Part shown: in pieces, positions 23,142-35,066 of the stretch
How the letters are laid out: each line of letters opens with the position of its first letter
Numbering within the stretch: position 1 is the stretch's first letter
The notes under the pieces: model-generated
Told to the model about the DNA's origin: nothing
Seen by the model: the letters and a program-made list of their open reading frames with translations, nothing else
The model's database searches: none
Assembly: GCA_025330725.1 (NCBI GenBank)
Contig: JAIWND010000014.1
Span: 310,001 to 374,000 of the forward strand
Source of the DNA: Chlamydoabsidia padenii
Lineage: Eukaryota > Mucoromycota > Mucoromycetes > Mucorales > Cunninghamellaceae
Reading direction: 5' to 3'
Length of the DNA stretch: 64,000 nucleotides
Translations under genes and position numbers: made by a program

Positions 23142-26100
23142 TTAAGTAAATATAATCATAGGGGTCACCGTTTCCCGGAGGTAAGATCCAAGCATGTTTT
23201 CGTCTTTCAGGTAATCAGTAGGGAATTCAACAAGGTGGCCTTGAATCTTGGACAGTTTCTTGAGGATTGTGTGTTCCGACAATGAGGGATCTGCCACATG
23301 ACCATGAGGGACGTTAGGCAAAAACTGTCGGTGTTGAGTAAAAGTAGTGACAGTATCATCAGGCACACACCGGAAGAGGTCGCGGTATACCAAAGTATTT
23401 TTATGTGCTGTTCCACGCCAAACATTGTAATAAAAGTGATCGGCGAGAGGATCCAATGCCCTCTTTTCGTCCGGAAGGAGTGTGCTGTGTTGTGATGCAA
23501 TAGGGTCGTTGTCCCTTGTGGTGGTCCTTGACATTTTAGGTAAGCCATCATCATCTAATACTTGATCCGGTCTTGTTTCTTCATACTTTTGTATTTCTTC
23601 TTCCGTCACTGTTCTTGTTCGGAGTGGTAATGTCGATGCCCTGTTGACATTTCCGTGCTTTATCAGTCCGTCTTCGTCCTTTTCCTCCATAAGTTTATCC
23701 CAGTCGTCGAATTCCAAAAGACCCAAATGCTCTTTCATGAGTTGTAGCCGGAGAGAGAGGGCAAATTTGGAGGCCTTGTACTACATCACATACAAAGAAG
23801 AAATATTAGAATCCGTCCTGCCTTTGACACTAATGGTTACTCTATACATTACCTCTTTTCCATCCATATACGATAAAACAATGTCTGTATCTTCTACCAG
23901 CATAGCAATTTCAGAGTCACGATTTCCAAGCTGAGAGCGATCGTTAATGTTTGCTATCGAGTAAACAAAAAAAAAAAAAAAAAGTGTGAGAGTCGTGATT
24001 TCTTCCATATTTCTTTTTATTTACCTGATCCCACCAAAACAATACGATCATCCACAATAAGAAGTTTATCATGAATGTATATCAGTTCACTGACATAATA
24101 TTTGCGATCATCTTCAGTACCTTGAGCGGCTGATTCAAGATAAGCGTTGTTTTGGAGCGGATCATCTACAACGGTATCGGTTGCCATAACAGGAGATGCT
24201 ATTTTCGATGATGAGGTGATCGGTGATGATGATGACGATGATGATAATGATGATCTGCTTGGTGCATTGGTCGGAGTCGAGCTTTGTTGTGGTGAGGGTT
24301 GTCCGACATCGTCCAATGCCACAGCCGAATCATCGCATTGTTGCTGGTTTATAGCTGTTCCACTGTCGATGCGTCGATCCTTTTTCTTTTTCTTACTGTT
24401 GTTGTTACTGTTGTTATTGTTAGTGTTGTTGTTGCTACTATTGTAGTTGTAGTTGTTACTGTTACTGTTACTGCTGTTGTTTTTGCTATTACTGGAGGTG
24501 GTGGAATTATTGGTCTCTCCGGTATCTGATGGTTTGTTCTTGGCCCAGTTTCTTAAGCAATACCATCCAATATATTGTGTAGCGTCGATACCAGCTTCTT
24601 TGAGTTTTTCGAGAATAGAGTTCCCACCACGAGATATAGATACATATTGGAAATGCATCACCGTTCTATATAGTAAATAAGTATAGGTTAGTGTAATGTC
24701 AAAAATACTCTCTCCACCTTTACCTTGCTGCAGATGCATCACTTGAAGCTAGATCACCTTCAAAAGCTGGGATAAGAGGGACCATAATAAAGATCTTGAA
24801 TTTTTCACCTTTTGCGTGGGCTTTTTTGATACGTTCCACAATAGCTTGGCCAATCTTGTTTCGAAGTACTTTGTCATAGGTGGTAGAGCTAACTATATGG
24901 TGGCAAAAAAAAAAGGTGGGTTAGCAAGTGATCATCATAACTTTTTTTTACTGCCAACTTACCAAAGAATTGATTTTCGATGTATATATAATGTTTTGCT
25001 TTGCTAATACATTCCATATAAGCGTTGTAGATAGAGTGCTATACCGTTATATAATTATTAATAAGTTGGAGTATTATTTAGTTTTACCTTGATCCCCCAA
25101 AAGTACTTACTTCTCGTTCAATGCCCGAGCTCCATTCCGCCGAGCTTCGTAACACTTGAGTTCTGCATGTCCCCTTGAATTTGGATTCGTCTCTTGCTGC
25201 CACATATTCACCTTTGGGCATCAAGAAGGGTACAATTGATCGATGCATTCCTTTACTTGCCTTCAAAAAGTTCCACCTTTGCACAAAGTGACGAGCAACA
25301 TCTCTTGCTGCAGGGCCAACCTATAAATGGAGAGCGGAGTTGGTATTCCATGCGCATGAATATATTCAGATACTTACCACACCAATAGTCATATCGTGCC
25401 ATGGCATCCTTGCAGTGATCCGTCTATTCACCAAAGTATTATCAAAGTTGACCACTTTTCCAAAATACATACATTATAATAAAAAGAGATTCTGTTAGAT
25501 CCAAGGTACATGCTATTTGTTTTTGTGTCCCTACCATTAGCAAAATCCTTGACTCGAGGATTAGAGTAATCTTGTCCAGGGAAGACTTCATATTCGACGC
25601 TTTCAGCAGGTGCATCGACCAAACTATGAGCATGGGAATCGTATCGTCTATACAATAAAAAAAAGTTGGTCACATCATCAAAGTAGCCACAATTGTTTAT
25701 CAGTCCTTACCCATAACATAAATCAAGACCACCTATAAAGGCTAACCTATTATCCACAACAACAATTTTCTATGAATACAAAAAGGTGAGTATTACTATG
25801 CAACAGCATGGCATCCATTCCTATTTGAATTACTTCATGATGGGACCAGAAGAGTACATTGTTGTCAATAGAGCGATGATCAGGATGTCGTTGCACTAAA
25901 AAAAAAAAAAAAAGAGAAGGGTGACGTTAGTACAATATTGAACACCAGTATCAATCTAGATTTTACCGATGATATTTGGATGACAGTTTTGTAACCAAAG
26001 TTTTGTATGTGCTGAGTTGATAGGAAGAGCCAATGACATTTCTTTGTAAACCACGACGTAGATCATCACCCCTTCCCGTGCTTTGCGTTGGAGCAGTCTG

Positions 26101-28440
26101 TCGATCCGGAATTCTTCGTTCTTGCATGGAGGTCGCCGTAAGTACTATAGAATACATATAAAGTCTTTAATATATGATGTTGTCCACATTATGTCTGTTT
26201 AATTTTACCAATTCCGGAGATAGCCACCAATCACAAATGTAGATTTCGGTTCTTGCAGATAGAATAGCTTCAGCCACCGCATTGTAATGGTCTATCAGAC
26301 TCAAGATTAGTAATATTTCAACCACAGGGATTCTACCGACTTCCCAACCAGCTTACCTTCTGCGTCCACAAACCATTTCACCTTGGAGTCATAACGAATA
26401 GGTGCGAAGGAGCCAAACCGATGATTCTTCACCCACGGACTTTCTTCCTGCACCTTCTTGATCCCTTCGCGCCATTCATCTATTTGTCGTTTACTGCCCT
26501 TGATCTCAATTCGCCGAAAGTTGTTGGATAAGGTGATATGATGGTGGTAGCGACGAATAATGTCCCGGTTCTTGTCGGATATACGGAAGCTCTTGTCCAA
26601 GACCAAGACGTCAGTAGGTGAAGTAGATCCAATGTCTGTGCAAAACGCAATAAACCTATATATGGATAAAAAAAGAGAGATATTAATAATCATTGGTCAG
26701 AAAAGGTTCCGGAGAAGAGTGTCATGGTGGCCACTTACGAGTCCCGAAGAATCACCCATTCTTTAGCCCAAAGGTGAGGTCTGAAGATGTGACAAAACCG
26801 TGGTGTCACAAAGTTTACCCGATTTTCCAAATATCCTTCTTTGCCTTTCCAGCCCATGTCCTGCACGATGCTGACCGCAGAGATTTCCAAGAATTCACAA
26901 ATGTTGTAACTGACCAAGTAGTGTGCCCGTGTCAAGAGTTTTCGTAAATACTGTGTCAATTCTTCACGTCGATGGAGAGCGATTTCTTTACGTTCCTTGC
27001 CGCCGTCATGTTCTCGGTATCCGCCATCGTCCCGTCGTAAAGTTTCCTTGGCGGCATTGATCCATGATTGCAGTTGACTCGGAAAGTTGGGTGGTGCAGG
27101 TACACTGTCGAGAAGGTTGGCCTTGATCTTGAGTGTATAGTGTAGAGAGACAAAGTCGGCGATGGTCCGTCGGATCACCCATTTTACGTCGCCATATTGT
27201 AATTCGATCCGAAACACCCACTGGTTAATTCCTTGTGTATCCAATACTGAATCAGTGATATTCAACTAGTAATGATATGAAAAATTTAGCATAACATTCC
27301 CAACTTTTTCTTTTTTGCTTCTTACATGTAAAAACTGGAGAATGATCGGTGGCTATAATGTTAAAAATAACAAATAAAAATATGAGTGTTCCAGTTCCCT
27401 TTCCCACATAATTGTTTTTATCTTACCGGCCGTCTACCATGCATATCTTTTGATAGAGCCACCAAAGGGGGATCAAATAGACCCGAGCAGAAGGGTACCA
27501 GAGAGGTTGAGGCATCTGTATCAGCATTTTGTTGAGAGACATGAGGTTTCTGTAGATTGGCTATTAATCGAATTTTATCCAAAGTCTTGCCCCAATGTAA
27601 ACGCGCCCGGCCATCAAACAGAGTATTGTTGGGATGTGTGTTATGATCATCTGTTTCTGAGTCGGATGTGCTGATATTCTCACCTTGTTCTGGTGGATGA
27701 TAAGAATAAGAGTGGTATTGATTTGATCGTGCTGAAGAGGAGATACCAGAGTATGTATTAGCGGGAATAGTCAATTCAGGGGGGCGTGGTGATGACATGT
27801 CTGGTGAGAATGGGTGAGCAAAGTAGTTGGTCTTCTGTTGTGGCGGATCTGTTGAAGGAGTATCATCAAAGTTATCGGCAGAGAGTTGTATAGTTGATCC
27901 GGTCTGTACGATACCTTCGTCCTCCAATTCTTCAGTTGTCGGCAAGGTGGCGTCGTCGTCTAATGGGTTGTGCCGCCTCAAGTGTCCAAAACGAGGTTCC
28001 ATCATGGACAGCTCAATAGTATGCCTACCATCTGAATCATTATCGTCGTGATCGCTATTGTCATTAGTGTTGTCATTAGAGTTGTTATTGTTGCTGTTAT
28101 CGCTATCATCTGCTTGGTCACTGTGCTTGATTTTATGTTGGAAGCTATGGTGGAAGCGTGTACGTTGGATGGAGTCGTCAATGCCGTTAAAAGAGATCTT
28201 TTTAAACATGCGTTGCCACTGTGCTTTTGCGTCAGAATTTGTGTCTTCTTGCTGCTGCTGCTGCTGCTGCTGTTTAGACCGATGTTGCTGGCGAGATTCT
28301 GGAGAGGCTGAAGACAATGGATCATCCAAAGGTGAAGGCTGCTGAGGAACAATAAGGCCAAGTGTCGTATTCGATTTATTATTGATGCTGTCATGTTTCT
28401 TAGCAAAGTAACCAGCAGCTTCACTAATAGGATGAGACAT
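23142..28440 (-). CDS. SPO14: phospholipase D with PX and PH domains (Spo14/PLD1 type)
   Basis: Sixteen exons: 27427-28440, 27326-27352, 26739-27265, 26357-26655, 26209-26291, 25967-26144, 25834-25895, 25711-25769, 25535-25647, 25378-25454, 25111-25320, 24963-25038, 24724-24892, 24025-24665, 23853-23953 and 23142-23780. They give 1424 residues. After a disordered Ser/Gln/Asp-rich N-terminus come a PX domain (from about 348), a PH-like segment with [14 protein letters not shown], then catalytic motif 1 H729-E-K731-IVVV-D736 and motif 2 H1163-D-K1165-LLIV-D1170 with [17 protein letters not shown]. The enzyme cleaves phosphatidylcholine to phosphatidic acid and choline at membranes and is needed for vesicle traffic and sporulation in yeast. 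Both HKD motifs are intact. An Asn/Ser-rich insert of about 150 residues sits just before motif 2. The far C-terminal [13 protein letters not shown] is typical of PLD1. Confidence 0.95.
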
Positions 28441-28544
28441 TAGTAATAAAAAAAAAAAAAAAAGAAAGAGAGAGGGTTGAAAGAGAAAGAGAAACGGTAA
28501 AACGGGGGTGTTTGAGGGTCAATCAATATATTTTGCAGATGAAT

Positions 28545-28556
28545 TTCAAACACCGA
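28545..28556 (+). promoter_or_regulatory. TTCAAACACCGA element upstream of SPO14
   Basis: Exact match, 105 bp before the phospholipase ATG at 28440. Confidence 0.55.
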
Positions 28557-29101
28557 TAAATGCTTCCGCCCTTCCGGATCAAGTTTTTTCTTTTAATTCA
28601 GAATCCATGGGAAAAGCAGTGATTTGATCATATAGTGATTTCCCTTGTGACTAAAAATAAACATTCAAGGGGTTGCATGGTTCCACCATGAAGGAGAAGA
28701 TATATGTCAAAAGTAGTTTAAAAGGAGTGTTGCCCAAGACAAGTACAGTTATACATGTATAATCAAAGCGAGAGACTAATGGATAGTAGTGACTTTTCAT
28801 ATTGATTTCATTCTTTCTGATTTGGTTTGATTCGATTTTTTATCTGCCAAGATCTACAGTATAGTAAACAATACATTACGCTACATTACGATCGTCGGGT
28901 ATTGAATGTGCATCGTAAGATAATGGTAGATCATAGAGACTATGATGATAACGAGAGAGAAGAGGGAAGACGATGAACATCTACATGGAATGTCGTAAAG
29001 ATACTACAGTTGTTCTAATATGGATATACAATATTGGATTTCCTTAGAATCATTCGCATGATATTGGAAGTGAGATCAAGTTGGCAAAAACCAACCATAG
29101 T

Positions 29102-29114
29102 TTCAAATCCCGAC
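29102..29114 (+). promoter_or_regulatory. TTCAAATCCCGAC element upstream of the GPAT gene
   Basis: Exact match, 88 bp before ATG 29201. Confidence 0.65.
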
Positions 29115-29200
29115 CAGTGCGTTCTGATTTTTTAAAGTCTCGAACTTTTTTTATTTGACTTTCTTTCTTTCCCAATCCTTTTTTTTTTTTAACACACGCT

Positions 29201-29667
29201 ATGGAAAATCCACTTACAACAAAACGTAGGGGTGAAGGTAAATGCTATAAAGTCCTCCAATACCTTGCTCGTATTGCTATATGGTCTTACTTTCGTCATC
29301 TCAAGGTGATGTGCCGCAAACCCATTTCACTTCATGGTCCTTTGGTGGTGGCCGCTAATCATACGAACATGGTATTGGATCCTGCCATGTTGATTGCCAC
29401 GTTTCCTCATGCCCGACCTTGTCATTTTTGGGCTTTGGCAAGATTCTTCAAGGTGCCTTTGGTTGGTCAACTCTTACTAGCAGGGGGTGTACTTCCGGTC
29501 GATACGAAAACTCACAGCAACGCCAAACTCTTTGAACACACATTGGATTGTCTTGGAAAAGGTGGAGTGATAGCCTTGTTTCCTGAAGGTAAGTAAAATA
29601 ACAACAACATGTATACGTATATACTTGTATCTTGAATGTCTGTGGTCCGTTTTTTAACTCACTCTAT

Positions 29668-29706
<39 letters not shown>

Positions 29707-31079
29707 CCCTTTTGATTAGGGACTTCTTACACCCAACCAAAGCACTTGCCATTCAAGGATGGTTTATCTTGGGCTACTTTTGAATATCTCACTCAGCAGC
29801 AAACCTCAAATCGATCCGGTGAAGTTACTCAACTTCCAATCATACCTGTTGGGATCACTTATACAACCAAAAACAAATGGAGAAGTGATGTGGTGATAGA
29901 GTAAGTATACCTTTGAAGAACAACCAATGTAAATACAGGTATTTTGGATGATGTACTAACTCTTTATTATAGATATGGAGAACCTGTTATTGTTGGCTCA
30001 GACGATTTGTTGAATTATCAAAAGGATCCAAAAACTGCAGTGAAGCAATTGACACAACGTATAGCTGAAGGGGTAGAAAAAGGGACTGTAAATGCACCTG
30101 ATTGGTAAGTAAATGTCTATGATGTTGATAATCTACCCAACTGCTTATACGTACCTTTTTACTTTTTACCGGATACACCAATAGGGATACAGCAAATGCC
30201 GCCTTCGAAGCAAGATTTATCTTGTATGGTGATGCTCGTGGTATTCAACTCGAACATTATGTTAAAGTCTCACAAAGGTAAATCAAAAATGTCATAAGAA
30301 AACAATATCCTTATTTACTAACTCTCATTGTTATCTTTTGGTTTAGCCTTATCGACCTATTTAGCCCTGACGTATTGGATATCAACAAACTCGACAACAT
30401 TAAAAATCAACTTGTAAAGGAACGTCGAGAACTCAAAACACAACTCATTCTGTGCGCCAACAACCTGAAACGAATGAAACTATCCGCACTGGACATTAGG
30501 ATGTACGAAAAAAACGAAATCACACAAACACAAGCATGCCTGCGTCTATTTTCAGCAACTATGACACTGGTGCTACAACTTCCTCTATTCCTGCCTGGCC
30601 TAATCATCAACTCACCGCTCTATCTTTTGGGAAAATGCATCGATCATTTTGAAGTTTATACGGAATCAGTGGCACAAGACAAGGTGGTCTCGGCATTGAC
30701 TCTTTCCATACCTATCTATGGTGCACTTTTTGTTTTCCTATGGCGATACCTAGTATATTCCTTTACTGGCTTGATTTTCAGCATGATATTGGTACCCTTA
30801 TTTGCGTGGTATCATATTAATTTGGTGGACAAGCGATACGATATGGCAAAAGAAGTAGTGGCATCAGCACGTATCTTTTTGGCGGTGACAGGACTAGATC
30901 AAGAACGGCGCGAACTCGAAGAAGCAGTCAAGTTAAGGAGATGGTGCCTCATGCGGGTCAAGTCGCTGTTGGTGCAATTGAATCGTACTGGCAACTCTAA
31001 AGCACAATTCTTGGTGGAATATGGTCAGTCTCTATCTCCTACCCTGTTTGCTGACAACGAAGACTTTGCTCCCTTGTAG
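29201..31079 (+). CDS. glycerol-3-phosphate/DHAP acyltransferase, Sct1/Gpt2 type
   Basis: Exons 29201-29588, 29720-29900, 29973-30104, 30185-30277 and 30347-31079 give 508 residues. The PlsC acyltransferase core is clear: block I NHTNMVLDP with the five-residue His-Asp spacing of the Sct1/Gpt2 group (His54, Asp60), VPLVGQLLLAGGVLPVD, block III ALFPEGTS and LPFKDGLSW. The C-terminal half has two or three long hydrophobic segments (LQLPLFLPGLIINSPLYLL; SIPIYGALFVFLW) expected for an ER membrane enzyme. It would acylate glycerol-3-phosphate or dihydroxyacetone-phosphate, the first step to phosphatidic acid. Intron 1 has a 36-nt T tract before its acceptor. A lyso-phospholipid acyltransferase is the alternative. 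Confidence 0.85.
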
Positions 31080-31525
31080 ATACTAATAGTGATAGCATAA
31101 ACTTCAAGTTTTTTAGTTTAGTTAATTTTGTAATACCCCCCTTTTTAAATATACAAATCATCAATATAAAATAAACCATCAATCTCTTCTTTTGTTGTGG
31201 TAATGTCTCCACACCAGCAAAGAGCCTCCGCATTGCATGATTACTGGACGGACTGGAATATTCATATCCCGACACACCTTTTTGTCTTTATGCTGATACT
31301 ATACACTATAAGTAAGAGATAAATAGCAGGTAGTCATGTCCTGTCATACTTATGTGTTATCTATAAATCTAAAGTGTCATATGATTTAGAAACAAAAAAT
31401 CCAATGTGTACAGTTTCGTCTTTTTCTATTATACAAGCGCCGATTGAATATCTGCTTTATGGAAAAGTGGTGCCCCTCCACCCAAATCAAAAAGCGACAC
31501 TCTTTTACTTTTATAATTCACAATC
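31080..31525. other. intergenic region GPAT to sterol acyltransferase
   Basis: GPAT 3' region with AATATAAAATAAACC near 31165, then the one-mismatch element TTCATATCCCGA at 31261-31272 (254 bp before the next ATG) and a related AAGCGCCGATTGAAT at about 31436-31450. No coding signal. Confidence 0.5.
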
Positions 31526-33398
31526 ATGATTAAAACCCGGCCATTAATGACAACAACTGAAATATCACATTCAAGAATAGAACCAACTCAAGTTATATCC
31601 ACCACCACCACCACCACCACCAAAAAGACTTCGTCCGCCATGGCAGCTGCAGTAATGGCCACCAACGCACGCTTCAACAAACAACGTCGCCTGTTTTTCA
31701 AAGCCAGGAACACTCCTTTTGACACGACAGCTCCAGAGGCACACAAGGAAACGTTTCGGGGCTTCTATACAGTATTTTGGCTGGGCATGATTATCTATAG
31801 CATTCAAATCTTCATGTCTTGCTATCAACAAGAAGGAATCCTACTTAGCCTTAGCTTCTTTCGACTCTTCTCCAAAGATGCTTTGGCTCTTCTGGTGTCT
31901 GACATGGTCATGGTGTCCTTCACGTTGCTTAGCGTGCCTTATTCGAAATTACTGGTAAAAGGTATCCTACGTTATGAAACTACAGGTGTGATTCTGCAAC
32001 ACTTGGGTCAAACGGTGTTTTTATTTTGTAGTATCTATTGGGTGTTTCGAAGGTAATACATGGAAAAATCATCAATACTTTCTCATCTCTCTCTTTTTTA
32101 TATTATAACTTGTGATAGGGACTGGCCATGGGTGCAATCTGGATTCTTTACCATGCACTCACTTGTGATGATGATGAAAATGCATTCCTATACTGCTCTT
32201 AATGGTGATTTGTCAATCAAACTTAGGCGACTTGACCATCTCAAAAAATATATCCCAACTTGGATATCATCACACCAGGATCCAGGTAAGTTGGGGTAAA
32301 AAATCAAGGACAGCCATGTGATTTGTCTCATAACTTTAATATGCCTCCTCACACACATTTCAGAAGACGAAATCACTCGGCATCAAATGGAAGAAGAAAT
32401 GTCATTCCTGGAAGAAGAACTAACTCAAGGAAAAACTCGATTCCCTAATAATGTCACCATGGTGAACTATCTCGACTACTTGATGGTACCAAGCTTGGTC
32501 TACTGGATGGAATACCCAAGAACTGACAGGTAAAAACATGGGGTTTGTTCGAAATAAGCTAATAGGTAAATCCTGGTCTTTCTTATAAATATCACTCTTT
32601 TATCTAGAATACGACCTTGGTATATTATTGAAAAGACTATGGCGACTTTTGCGAGTTTCCTTCTGCTATACATCACCACGGAACGATCCATCTTGGCAAA
32701 ACTATACGACCCCACCTTATCCGAACTGCAAGTCATCACCGAACTACTCTTCCCATTTTTGATTAACTACTTGTTTATCTTTTACATCATCTTTGAATGT
32801 ATTTTAAATGCATTTGCAGAAATCAGTAGGTAAGTCATGATCAAAAAAAGGAATCATTTGTGGATCTCACTCTCTCATTCTCTTTTGGTGTAGATTTGCC
32901 GATCGAAACTTTTATGATGATTGGTGGAATAGGTAATCTTTATTTATACAATGAAGGGAAAAAAAAAATTAAAACCATGATTAACATTTTACTCTTCTTT
33001 TTAGTGTATCCTACGATGAATTTGCTCGGAAATGGAACAAGCCGGTCCATCATTGGTTGCTCCGTCACGTTTATGCCCAATCTATTGATTCCTACAAGCT
33101 ATCCAAGATGAACGCCACCTTTTTAACCTTTTTATTCTCTTCATGTCTTCATGAAATGGTCCTGGTGATTTGCACAAGAAGAATTCGAATGTATCTCTTC
33201 GTCATGCAAATGCTTCAATTACCCCTGATTATGCTAGGTCGAAAGCCTTTTATTCGTGAAAGATTTTGGCTTGGAAATACGGTTTATTGGATGTCTATGA
33301 TGGTTGGCCCTCCTTTACTTGGTATCCTGTATTGTCGGGAAATGTTTTGGAGCCAATGGATCTTTGATTGTCTCTCTTCCCATAGTATAGTTAGATAG
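31526..33398 (+). CDS. sterol O-acyltransferase (ARE1/ARE2, MBOAT family)
   Basis: Exons 31526-32052, 32119-32285, 32364-32529, 32608-32829, 32894-32932 and 33005-33398 give 504 residues. The diagnostic motif F367-YDDWWN lies across exon 5, followed by the sterol-acyltransferase-type block EFARKWNKPVHHWLLRHVY and the active-site His423 in SSCLHEMVLV. Multiple hydrophobic segments agree with an ER membrane protein. It would esterify ergosterol (or other sterols) with acyl-CoA for storage in lipid droplets. FADRNFYDDWWNS and RHVYAQSIDSYKLSK favour sterol over diacylglycerol (DGAT1) substrates, but DGAT1-like activity is possible. A second in-frame Met at 31547 could be the true start; the N-terminus is Thr-rich (eight in a row). 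Confidence 0.88.
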
Positions 33399-33430
33399 TC
33401 TTCTTTTTTAACATGCAAAATAAAAACTTA

Positions 33431-33443
33431 TTCAAATCCCGAC
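33431..33443 (+). promoter_or_regulatory. TTCAAATCCCGAC element upstream of PRE4
   Basis: Exact match only 33 bp after the sterol acyltransferase stop and 160 bp before the PRE4 ATG, followed by poly-T. Confidence 0.6.
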
Positions 33444-33601
33444 TTTTTTTTTTTTTTTTTTTTTTTGTCTTTGGTCCCACGTCATTGGGTGAAGGCTGTA
33501 ATTGAATTTGAAAATAAAGGACGACAAGAGGGAGGACGCGTACCTCTTTCTTTTCCCTTTTTACATATTTTTTTTTTTTTTACCTCTTCATACTTTATAC
33601 A

Positions 33602-34804
33602 ATGGATCACTTTCCTTCAAACTGGGGAAAACCTCGCAATGACAACCTCGATCAATACAATACTATTCCTATGCACAAGACGCTCCCTGATGGATTATCT
33701 CAAAGTGCCTACGGACCAACCACTAGAACTCAGTAAGGAATCGTCATCGCATCTTATCACTCGTTACAAGTCTAACTCACTCTTACCATCTTTTTTTTTT
33801 TTGTTTTGTTTTTATTACACAAATAGACAACCTTTGATTACTGGTACTTCAGTGATTGCCTTCAAATACAAGGACGGGATTATGATGGCAGCCGATATGC
33901 TTGGTAAATAGACAAAGAAGAAAATGAAACTCCAATAGTTTATTCCTGTTATTAAATTACGTTCAATTGTTACTTAGGCTCTTATGGTTCTTTGGCTCGC
34001 TTCCGTGATATCCAACGATTACATCCTGTGGGTGAAAAAACCATTGTGGGTGCCTCGGGTGATCTCTCCGATTACCAATACATACAACACATTTTGGATT
34101 CGGTCATGTAAGTTTCTTACTGTTTGGACTTTATTCATCTTGGTAACTGACCCTCCCCCCCCTTTTTTTTTTTCTTCAAACACAATAGGACGACGGAACA
34201 CTGTGCTGATGACGGTCATGTTTTAGGGACTTCGAACATTTACGAATATCTTTGGCGGGTCATGTACAACCGACGATCAAAATTCAACCCACTCTGGAAC
34301 TCACTTGTGGTGGGTGGTATCGATAAAGGCGAAAGGTAATTGATCATCCTCATGAATCACAAACAGTTTGCTGACTTTTTCTTATAATGATAGATTCTTG
34401 GGTTACGTTGATCTTCGTGGTACGACATATCAAACAACAACCATCGCGACTGGGTTTGGATCTCATCTTGCTCAACCTATCTTAAGAAAACGTGTGGAAG
34501 GCCGTGAAGACGAAATCACCGAAGAAGAAGCCATTGCAATCTTGGAAGATTGTATGCGTGTCTTGTTTTACCGTGATGCTCGATCTCTTAACAAGGTAAA
34601 GAAGAAGAAGAAGAAAAAAAAAAAAAAAAAGAAGGAAGAATGATAGGACCGGTTTAGTTGGTTAATCTTGGTACTTACATACACACTTTTATTTTATAGT
34701 TCCAACGTGGTAAGATTACTGAAGCTGGATTGGAAATCAGTGAGCCTTACTCTGTCGCCACTGAATGGGGATTTGCCGAAGGTATTAGAGGATATGGTGC
34801 TTAA
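33602..34804 (+). CDS. PRE4: 20S proteasome subunit beta-7 (Pre4/PSMB4)
   Basis: Exons 33602-33732, 33827-33903, 33978-34107, 34189-34335, 34394-34595 and 34700-34804 give 263 residues, the usual length. A pro-segment of about 48 residues precedes [30 protein letters not shown], then ASGDLSDYQYI, YNRRSKFNPLWN, FLGYVDLRGT and the CMRVLFYRDARSLNKFQ block, all specific to PSMB4/Pre4. This beta subunit is non-catalytic in the family; it sits in the inner beta ring, and its C-terminal tail clamps the two half-proteasomes. Intron 5 begins with a purine-rich AAG/A run. The gene is only 204 bp from the preceding one. Confidence 0.95.
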
Positions 34805-35066
34805 ATCGTATCCTTAGTTTAGTATAGTTTATGCTGTTGTTGGTGGTTTATATCTGAAAATAAAATTCTTTTTTTTTATGCTTTGTTTACATGGTCTTAC
34901 TGGTTTGCATTAATATACATTGTCTTCGTCTTGGAATGTATTGTGGGTTTAATAAATGTTGTATAGAAAAATGGGACATTTTATTGTTCATGATATTATA
35001 AAAAGTGAAAATCAATCAAACTACTAACTAAAACTACATATATGTACTGCTACTATCTTCTATTGA

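Larger units (their letters stand above)
28441..29200. other. divergent promoter region SPO14/GPAT
   Basis: 760 bp between two lipid genes, with one exact promoter element near each end and nothing coding between. A CT/T-rich leader precedes the acyltransferase. Confidence 0.55.

Noticed and set aside
24147..24446. Leu/Val-rich frames opposite the phospholipase repeat insert
   Set aside because: They are the antisense of Asn/Ser triplet repeats in SPO14; the sense strand has the catalytic motifs.
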